This document shows positions 13,259 through 17,962 of a stretch of DNA of 17,962 nt, one piece after another. A model generated the notes under the pieces. It ran no database searches and was not told the origin of the DNA. It saw only the letters and a list, made by a program, of their open reading frames with translations. Origin of the DNA: Microbacteriaceae bacterium (GTDB lineage: Bacteria; Actinomycetota; Actinomycetes; Actinomycetales; Microbacteriaceae); contig JAPOHQ010000015.1 in the NCBI GenBank assembly GCA_029979375.1, forward strand, positions 1 through 17,962, written 5' to 3'. Position 1 is the first letter of the stretch. Each line of letters begins with the position of its first letter. The translations under genes and the position numbers were made by a program.

Positions 13259-13294
13259 GGAGCTCTCGCTCCCCATTCGCTTTACGCGAAGCGA
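13259..13294. other. Two short hairpins between tRNA-Asp and tRNA-Phe
   Basis: GGAGC-TCTC-GCTCC at 13259-13272 and TCGCTT-TACGCG-AAGCGA at 13277-13294, the latter reaching two to three bases into the tRNA-Asp 3' end. Neither is followed by a U tract on the tRNA strand. They are more likely spacer structure or tRNA-processing elements than terminators. Confidence 0.4.
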
Positions 13295-13365
13295 CCCTGA
13301 CGGGACTTGAACCCGCGACCTCCGCCGTGACAGGGCGGCGCGCTAACCAACTGCGCTACAGGGCC
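13292..13365 (-). tRNA. tRNA-Asp (GTC)
   Basis: 74 nt without encoded CCA. Acceptor GGCCCTG/CAGGGTC, D arm GCGC/GCGC, anticodon stem CCGCC/GGCGG with loop CTGTCAC, T loop TTCAAGT, discriminator G as expected for Asp. It requires CCA addition by a nucleotidyltransferase, unlike the neighbouring tRNA-Phe. Confidence 0.96.
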
Positions 13366-13388
13366 AGGAGGTACTTCTCATCGCCTAG

Positions 13389-13461
13389 TGACCCCAACGG
13401 GATTCGAACCCGTGCTACCGCCGTGAAAGGGCGGCGTCCTAGGCCGCTAAACGATGGGGCC
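13389..13461 (-). tRNA. tRNA-Glu (TTC)
   Basis: 73 nt without encoded CCA. Acceptor GGCCCCA/TGGGGTC, anticodon stem CCGCC/GGCGG with loop CTTTCAC (TTC anticodon), T stem ACGGG/CCCGT with loop TTCGAAT, discriminator A. First tRNA of the Glu-Asp-Phe run; the anticodon stem is identical to that of tRNA-Asp. Confidence 0.96.
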
Positions 13462-13483
13462 AGAAGCTGGCGACTTCAAAGCA

Positions 13484-13511
13484 CCGACGCACAAGACTAC
13501 TGGTGCGTCGG
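13484..13511. promoter_or_regulatory. Perfect 9-bp inverted repeat with the tRNA promoter -10 in its loop
   Basis: CCGACGCAC and GTGCGTCGG flank a 10-nt centre. On the minus strand TTGCGC (13521-13516), 18-nt spacer and TAGTCT (13499-13494) form a plausible promoter for the tRNA run, about 26 nt of leader before tRNA-Glu; the -10 falls in the centre of the repeat. No U tract follows on either strand, so it is not a standard terminator. It is either an operator or leader RNA structure. Confidence 0.5.
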
Positions 13512-13532
13512 CAGGTTGCGCAACACTTGGCA

Positions 13533-13557
13533 AACTCTCAGGCGATACTTGAGAGTT
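13533..13557 (+). promoter_or_regulatory. 8-bp inverted repeat upstream of the NlpC/P60 gene
   Basis: AACTCTCA (13533-13540) and TGAGAGTT (13550-13557) with a 9-nt loop, followed by CGTTTTAG. It lies 33 nt before the start codon. It could be an operator or a weak terminator/attenuator; the short T run is interrupted, so I do not call a terminator. A 10-bp palindrome, GTTGCGCAAC, lies just upstream at 13515-13524. Confidence 0.35.
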
Positions 13558-13576
13558 CGTTTTAGATTTGAGGAAG

Positions 13577-13585
13577 AAGGAGGTG
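13577..13585 (+). promoter_or_regulatory. Strong Shine-Dalgarno fixing a TTG start
   Basis: AAGGAGGTG is fully complementary to the 16S rRNA 3' end and sits 7 nt (from GGAGG) before the TTG at 13591. It settles the start of the NlpC/P60 gene, whose frame is otherwise open far upstream through the tRNA region. Confidence 0.85.
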
Positions 13586-13590
13586 CCCTC

Positions 13591-14793
13591 TTGCGCAAAA
13601 AAGCCCTGCTCGCGAGCCTTGCTGGCGCGGGTCTATTGGCCGGCACCCTCCTGATTACTCCGGCCTTTGCCGTCCCCGATTACCCAAGCGCGGCCGAGGT
13701 TGCCGCAGCCAAGCGCGACGTGCAAGAAAAGCAGAAGATGATCGAGCGCATCGAGGGTCTCTTGGACCAGCTCGAAGAAGAGGCGCAGGCCCTAGAGATC
13801 ATCGCCCTGAAGAAGAATGAGGAATACAACCAGGCAGTTGATCGAACCTCCGAGATGCGAGCCAAGGTTGACTCCCTCGAGGACAAGGTGACTCAGTCCT
13901 CCCAGGAGGCCGAGACCGCAAGGATTCAACTCGGGCAAATCGTCGCCCAGATGGTCAGGGAACGTTCGGTGAGCAACACCACTCTGGAGCTTTTGTTCAA
14001 TCCCGAAGATGCCGAAGACATCCTGTTTCGCATGAGCATGCAGGAGATCATCGCGCAGCGCACCGAAGCCATCTACCAGGCAAGCCTGGATAAGCAGGCC
14101 CAGGCGGAGGCCTTGGCTCTCGAGCTCGAACAGTCGCAGCTGGAGCTAGAGGAGATTGAGGCCGAGGCCGGGAGGCTCTATCAGGAGGCCCAGGATGCGG
14201 CCGACGCTGTAATCAAGAAGGTTGCCCAGACCGAGCGCGAGCGCTCGACCATGATGGAGCAGCTCGCGGATCTGAAGGACACCGCGGAGGACCTGGAGCG
14301 CCAGCGCAGGGAAGGGCTTGAGGCCGAGCGCAGACAAAACCTGATCAAGACCGCCCCAACGGCCCCCGAGCTCTACACAGTTGGTGAGCCCGACTGGGCC
14401 AAGGTCGAGACCGCGATTGCATTTGCCTCGGAGCAGCTGGGTGAGCGATATGTTCTGGGAGGGGCCGGGCCAAACGTCTGGGACTGCAGCGGTATCACCA
14501 TGAAGAGCTATGCCGCAGCCGGTGTCTATATCGGCTGGCACTCTGCCACCGCCCAATACAACGTGCTTGCCAGCCAAAAGAAGCTAGTTCCGTTCCAGCA
14601 GATTCAGCGCGGAGATTTGATCTGGTGGTCACAGGAGAGCGCGTTCTCGGGAGACAAGTATCACGTTGCCATCTATCTCGGTGACGGCATGATGCTCGAG
14701 GCACCTAACCCAGCGCGAACCGTCAGGATCGTGCCGGTGCGCTATGGCGAGATCTGGCCCTATGCGGGCAGGCCAACGGCTAGCAGCAACTAA
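13591..14793 (+). CDS. Secreted coiled-coil NlpC/P60 peptidoglycan endopeptidase
   Basis: A 400-residue cell-wall hydrolase of the RipA/RipC/CwlO type. A signal peptide (MRKKALL..., hydrophobic 5-22, cleavage near TPAFA-VP at 27) is followed by a long charged coiled coil (about 35-250, rich in E, Q, A, L heptads), then the NlpC/P60 domain (about 268-395). The catalytic Cys299 is in WDCSG and His358 in YHVAIYLGDG; the third polar residue is probably around 370-373 (EAPN). Such proteins cut stem peptides during cell separation, and coiled-coil members are often activated by FtsEX; the latter is inference here. TTG start, set by a perfect Shine-Dalgarno and the signal peptide. Its stop overlaps the convergent ppa by 4 nt. 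No SH3 or LysM domain is seen. Confidence 0.93.
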   Translation: MRKKALLASLAGAGLLAGTLLITPAFAVPDYPSAAEVAAAKRDVQEKQKMIERIEGLLDQLEEEAQALEIIALKKNEEYNQAVDRTSEMRAKVDSLEDKVTQSSQEAETARIQLGQIVAQMVRERSVSNTTLELLFNPEDAEDILFRMSMQEIIAQRTEAIYQASLDKQAQAEALALELEQSQLELEEIEAEAGRLYQEAQDAADAVIKKVAQTERERSTMMEQLADLKDTAEDLERQRREGLEAERRQNLIKTAPTAPELYTVGEPDWAKVETAIAFASEQLGERYVLGGAGPNVWDCSGITMKSYAAAGVYIGWHSATAQYNVLASQKKLVPFQQIQRGDLIWWSQESAFSGDKYHVAIYLGDGMMLEAPNPARTVRIVPVRYGEIWPYAGRPTASSN

Positions 14794-15269
14794 CCCTTGT
14801 AGTTGGCGTAGCCCTCCTCCAAGACCTTGATGGCAGCAGCCTTGTTCTGCCAACCCGCAAGCTTTACCCACTTTCCAGGCTCTAGGTCCTTGTAGTGCTC
14901 GAAGAAGTGCTCAATCTCATTTTTGGTCTGCTGCGGGACATCCTGGATGTCCTGGATGTGGGCAAACCTCGGGTCCTTTTCAAGGACGCAGAGCAGCTTC
15001 TCGTCCTGACCGCCGTCGTCCTCCATTAGGAGCATGCCAACCGGACGCACGGTCATGTGGGTGCCCGGGTAGACGGGGTATTCGAGAATTACCAGTGCGT
15101 CCAGTGGGTCGCCATCGCCGCCGAGCGTGTTTTCAAACGCGCCATAGTCGACTGGGTAAACAAACGGCGTAAAGAGAACTCTGTCGAGCCAGACCTTGCC
15201 AGTTTCGTGGTCGATCTCATACTTGTTTCTGCTGCCGCGTGGAATCTCGATAACTACGTCGTAAGACAA
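14790..15269 (-). CDS. ppa: Inorganic pyrophosphatase (family I)
   Basis: Mg-dependent soluble enzyme that hydrolyses pyrophosphate and drives biosynthetic reactions such as the PRPP-dependent steps encoded nearby. It has 159 residues, usual for actinobacterial family I enzymes. Visible: IEIPRGSRNKYEID (7-20), FTPFVYPVDYGAF (33-45), and the signature DGDPLDALV (52-60) with metal-binding Asp52, Asp54 and Asp57, then KDPRF and KWVKLAGW near the C-terminus. TTG start at 15269 with AGGAG 5 nt upstream; no ATG lies before the conserved IEIPRGS. It is a single-gene unit, divergent from tilS with a 45-nt gap, and converges on the NlpC/P60 gene with a 4-nt overlap. Confidence 0.97.
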   Translation of the reverse strand: MSYDVVIEIPRGSRNKYEIDHETGKVWLDRVLFTPFVYPVDYGAFENTLGGDGDPLDALVILEYPVYPGTHMTVRPVGMLLMEDDGGQDEKLLCVLEKDPRFAHIQDIQDVPQQTKNEIEHFFEHYKDLEPGKWVKLAGWQNKAAAIKVLEEGYANYKG

Positions 15270-15314
15270 TGTTTCTCCTAAATAGGCTTTGATAAAGATT
15301 AGCGAATTGAGACT

Positions 15315-16307
15315 ATGCCAGTAAGACCGAGGCTCACACCCGCCATGGCAGATGCCAGGAGGGCGGTGCGGGAGCTGCTCGAGGGTCAGAACCTAGAAGC
15401 TCAGGCGCTGGTTCTGGTTGCCTGCTCAGGCGGAGCCGACTCGATGGCGCTGGCGGCCGCAACGGCCTTTGAGGCCCCGCGCCTCGGACTGCGCGCAGGT
15501 GCGGTGATTGTGGATCACTCCATTCAGGAAGGCTCTCACGAGGTTGCTAGTCAGGCCACCGAGCGCTGCCAAGCACTCGGACTCGACCCGGTGGTTATCG
15601 AGCAGGTTGAGGTCGAAAACACCGGAGCGGGTCTTGAGGCCGCGGCTAGGGATGCTCGCTACGAGGCCCTCGGCAGAGCCAGGGAGCTCCTTGGAGCCGA
15701 GCTGATTCTGCTCGGGCACAACCAGGACGACCAGGCAGAGACCGTGCTACTGGGGCTTGCCCGCGGTTCGGGACTGCGGTCAATCTCCGGAATGCCAGCA
15801 CTCGATGCCGAGCGCAGGGTTGCCAGGCCGCTGATTGATATTCCTCGCGCCACACTCCGCCAGGCCTGCCTGGACCAGGGAGTCGAGTTCTGGGACGATC
15901 CGCAGAACTTAGACGATCGCTTCAGCAGGGTGAGGGTCCGCAAGCAGGTTGAGCAGCTTGAGAAGACCCTCGGCCCCGGCTATGCGGCGGCGCTCGCAAG
16001 GACCGCTCAGAGCGCCTTCGAGGCAGATGATCTGATTTCGCAGCTTGCCGAGGAACTCGCAGTCGAGGCGAAAGAGGAAAACGAGGCCCTCACTCTTTCC
16101 ACCGAGGTCTTGGAGCAGGCGCACGAGGCTATTCGGCGAAAGACCATTTTGCACATCTGCCAGCGGGCCGGGGCCAAGTCGGTCTCTCGGCAGCAGGTCT
16201 TGGAGGTTGAGGCCCTGGTGCTGAGCTGGCACGGACAAAAACCGCTGAGTCTTTCTGGCATTACAGTAGAGCGGGTAGCGAACCACCTCGTTTTCAAAAA
16301 AGACTGA
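15315..16307 (+). CDS. tilS: tRNA(Ile)-lysidine synthetase
   Basis: ATP-dependent enzyme that converts C34 of the CAU-anticodon tRNA-Ile to lysidine, so that it reads AUA. It has 330 residues, the short actinobacterial form. The PP-loop SGGADS lies at 38-43 (VACSGGADSMALA), followed by AGAVIVDHSIQEGS (61-74) and ILLGHNQDDQAETVLL (130-145). The C-terminal half is helical with little conservation, as expected. Start ATG at 15315: an in-frame TAG lies six codons upstream; a second Met at codon 11 is possible. The Shine-Dalgarno is weak (GAG only). It is the first gene of tilS-hpt-ftsH, an order well known in actinobacteria, and is followed by hpt after 16 nt. Confidence 0.95.
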   Translation: MPVRPRLTPAMADARRAVRELLEGQNLEAQALVLVACSGGADSMALAAATAFEAPRLGLRAGAVIVDHSIQEGSHEVASQATERCQALGLDPVVIEQVEVENTGAGLEAAARDARYEALGRARELLGAELILLGHNQDDQAETVLLGLARGSGLRSISGMPALDAERRVARPLIDIPRATLRQACLDQGVEFWDDPQNLDDRFSRVRVRKQVEQLEKTLGPGYAAALARTAQSAFEADDLISQLAEELAVEAKEENEALTLSTEVLEQAHEAIRRKTILHICQRAGAKSVSRQQVLEVEALVLSWHGQKPLSLSGITVERVANHLVFKKD

Positions 16308-16323
16308 CCACCGGAGCTAGCCC

Positions 16324-16869
16324 TTGCAGCTAAATCACCCCGACATCACAGAGGTCCTGGTGACCGCTGACCAGATTAAAGAGCGCATTGCCGAAATTGC
16401 GGCAGAGATCGACGAGCACTACCGCGGCACGGACGTCTTGCTGCTGGGCATCCTGAAGGGTGCGGTGCCATTCATGGCCGATCTCTCCAGGGCGCTCACG
16501 ATTCCAACCCAGCAGGATTGGATGGCGGTCTCGAGCTATGGATCGGGGACCGTTTCATCTGGTGTGGTTCGGATCCTCAAGGATCTCGACACCGACATCA
16601 AGGACCGCGACGTTTTGATTGTCGAGGACATCATCGACTCCGGGCTCACGCTCTCTTGGCTATCGGCCAATCTGGCTGCCAGGGGAGCGAGGTCGGTAGA
16701 GATCGTGACACTTCTCAGGAAGCCCGAAGCTGCGAAGGTGAAGATAGCTGTCAGATGGGTGGGGTTTGATATTCCAAATGCTTTCGTTGTGGGCTATGGG
16801 CTCGACTTCAACGAGAACTACCGTTCGTTTGATGGGGTGGGAGTGCTCTCCCCTTCCGTCTACAGCTAA
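16324..16869 (+). CDS. hpt: Hypoxanthine (guanine) phosphoribosyltransferase
   Basis: Purine salvage enzyme: hypoxanthine or guanine plus PRPP to IMP or GMP. It has 181 residues, normal length. Motifs: LLGILKGAVPFMADL (41-55), MAVSSYGSGT (68-77) and the PRPP loop VLIVEDIIDSGLTLSWL (97-113), then the VGYGLDFNENYR purine-binding end. TTG start at 16324; TAG is in frame two codons upstream, and GGAG lies 7 nt before it. A GTG at codon 13 is a weaker alternative because DITEVLVT before it resembles the family N-terminus. It complements the de novo purine genes elsewhere in the window. Confidence 0.96.
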   Translation: MQLNHPDITEVLVTADQIKERIAEIAAEIDEHYRGTDVLLLGILKGAVPFMADLSRALTIPTQQDWMAVSSYGSGTVSSGVVRILKDLDTDIKDRDVLIVEDIIDSGLTLSWLSANLAARGARSVEIVTLLRKPEAAKVKIAVRWVGFDIPNAFVVGYGLDFNENYRSFDGVGVLSPSVYS

Positions 16870-16885
16870 AAAGAGGCTTTATTAG

Positions 16886-17962
16886 ATGACTGATACCAAG
16901 AAGGACGCAAGCGGCAAGCTGAAGAAGTTTGTTCGCGGGCCCTGGCTCTGGATTGCGATCGCACTGATCGTGGTGTTTGCAGGCAGCTCCCTGATGAACA
17001 CCCAGCAATACACCAAGGTCGACACCCAGGTCGGACTCGAGATGATTCGCTCGGGCAGTGCCGAGAAGGTGACAGTGTTCGATGGTGATCAGCGCGTCGA
17101 TGTGGTTCTGCAGAACCCGGATGCCGAGTTTGGTGAGATGGTCCAGTTCTACTTCGTCACCGGCCGCGCGGAGACCGTGGCAACGATCATCTCCGAGGCC
17201 CAGATCTCTGATGGCTGGACCGACGAGGTCCCATCAACCCCATGGTTCTTGGCTCTTTTGGGCTCGTTGCTGCCATTTGTCATCATCCTGGCGCTCTTCT
17301 GGTTCCTGATGAGCTCGATGGCCGGCGGCGGCCGCGGGGTCATGCAGTTTGGAAAGAGCAAGGCAAAGCTCGTTAGCAAGGAGATGAGCAAGATCACCTT
17401 CGAAGATGTCGCGGGCATCGAGGAGGCAATCGAGGAGCTCACCGAGATCAAAGAGTTTTTGAAAAACCCCAAAAAGTTCCAGGAGATGGGCGCAAAGATT
17501 CCGCACGGCGTTCTGCTCTATGGCCCTCCGGGGACCGGTAAGACCCTGATCGCCAAGGCGGTTGCCGGCGAGGCTGGCGTGCCGTTCTTCTCGATTTCCG
17601 GCTCCGACTTCGTCGAGATGTTCGTGGGTGTCGGTGCCTCGAGGGTCCGCGACCTGTTCGAGCAGGCCAAGCAGTCCGCTCCCGCGATCATCTTCGTGGA
17701 CGAGATTGATGCCGTTGGTCGCCACCGCGGAACCGGCATCGGTGGCGGTAATGACGAGCGCGAGCAAACCCTGAACCAGCTGCTGGTTGAGATGGATGGT
17801 TTCGACACCTCCACCAATGTGATCCTGATCGCTGCGACCAACCGCCCCGACGTTTTGGACCCGGCGCTATTGCGCCCGGGCAGATTCGACCGCCAGGTTG
17901 GAGTCACCGCACCGGATCTCAAGGGCAGGGAGCAGATTCTCAAGGTTCACTCGAAGAACAAG
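16886..17962 (+). CDS. ftsH: ATP-dependent zinc metalloprotease FtsH, N-terminal part
   Basis: Membrane-bound AAA+ protease. The first 359 residues are present; the window ends before the zinc-binding HEXXH domain. Order: short basic cytoplasmic N-terminus, TM1 (about 20-37), extracytoplasmic domain (about 40-117), TM2 (about 119-143), a GGGRG linker, then the AAA+ module with FEDVAGIEEAIEEL (172-185), Walker A GPPGTGKT (213-220), the pore loop MFVG (245-248), Walker B IIFVDEID (268-275) and the second region of homology TNRPDVLDPALLRPGRFDR (318-336). All key residues are intact. ATG start with AGAGG 9 nt upstream, 16 nt after hpt. Truncation is due to the window edge. Confidence 0.98.
   Translation, partial: MTDTKKDASGKLKKFVRGPWLWIAIALIVVFAGSSLMNTQQYTKVDTQVGLEMIRSGSAEKVTVFDGDQRVDVVLQNPDAEFGEMVQFYFVTGRAETVATIISEAQISDGWTDEVPSTPWFLALLGSLLPFVIILALFWFLMSSMAGGGRGVMQFGKSKAKLVSKEMSKITFEDVAGIEEAIEELTEIKEFLKNPKKFQEMGAKIPHGVLLYGPPGTGKTLIAKAVAGEAGVPFFSISGSDFVEMFVGVGASRVRDLFEQAKQSAPAIIFVDEIDAVGRHRGTGIGGGNDEREQTLNQLLVEMDGFDTSTNVILIAATNRPDVLDPALLRPGRFDRQVGVTAPDLKGREQILKVHSKNK

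Noticed and set aside
13533..13568. Intrinsic terminator
   Set aside because: The 8-bp stem is only half GC and the following T run (CGTTTTAG) is short and interrupted; recorded only as an inverted repeat.
13327..13590. Possible long N-terminal extension of the NlpC/P60 protein
   Set aside because: It would read antisense through tRNA-Asp and tRNA-Glu and bury the signal peptide; the perfect Shine-Dalgarno fixes TTG at 13591.
13462..13590. c-di-AMP (ydaO-type) riboswitch before the NlpC/P60 gene
   Set aside because: Such riboswitches occur before actinobacterial wall hydrolases, but this region shows only simple inverted repeats and none of the conserved aptamer core I would expect.
17234..17767. 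177-codon minus-strand open frame
   Set aside because: Antisense to the AAA+ region of ftsH; no protein family resemblance.

Overview
The window looks like a stretch of chromosome from a compact, moderately high-GC actinomycete, most likely Microbacteriaceae and possibly one of the small-genome freshwater lineages. The evidence is a DUF3073 protein, a Bacillus/actinobacterial-type PurF with propeptide and 4Fe-4S cysteines, an actinobacterial SCP-2-like protein beside purD, a DtxR/IdeR-like iron box, and the order ppa / tilS-hpt-ftsH. Coding density is very high. Start-codon use is unusual: of 22 coding regions I count 7 ATG, 9 GTG and 6 TTG.

Layout. (1) 1-4986, minus strand: purD-purC-gcvT-gcvH-gcvP in transcription order, with gaps of 20 nt or less. 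gcvP runs off the left edge. PurD consumes glycine; the glycine cleavage system turns glycine into methylene-tetrahydrofolate, the one-carbon donor for purines, so the cluster joins two uses of glycine. (2) 4987-6062: a divergent promoter region, an SCP-2-like gene (+), and a heme oxygenase (-) whose promoter overlaps a DtxR-like palindrome. (3) 6063-9282, plus strand: a small two-helix membrane protein, purF, purM and a secreted/anchored I78-like protein, all overlapping by 4-11 nt. (4) 9292-10318, minus strand: a DUF3073 gene and a pair of overlapping crcB/fluC fluoride channel genes. (5) 10345-13166: a stand-alone TipAS-domain gene (+) convergent with a minus-strand eamA-MFS transporter pair. 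(6) 13181-13461, minus strand: tRNA-Glu, tRNA-Asp and tRNA-Phe, transcribed towards eamA. (7) 13591-14793, plus strand: a secreted coiled-coil NlpC/P60 peptidoglycan hydrolase. (8) 14790-15269, minus strand: inorganic pyrophosphatase. (9) 15315-17962, plus strand: tilS-hpt-ftsH, with ftsH cut by the right edge.

Most of the window is housekeeping: purine synthesis and salvage (purC, D, F, M, hpt), one-carbon metabolism, pyrophosphate removal, tRNA modification, proteolysis and cell-wall turnover. I saw no insertion sequence, CRISPR array, prophage or clear intrinsic terminator. All four convergent gene pairs overlap or lie 9 nt apart. The points most worth following are the stand-alone TipAS protein next to two exporters, the fluoride-channel pair with altered Phe boxes, the superimposed divergent promoters with probable leaderless GTG starts, the abutting TAA-TTG gene junctions, and the small uncharacterised genes translationally coupled to purF and purM. 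No entirely new system can be claimed from sequence alone.
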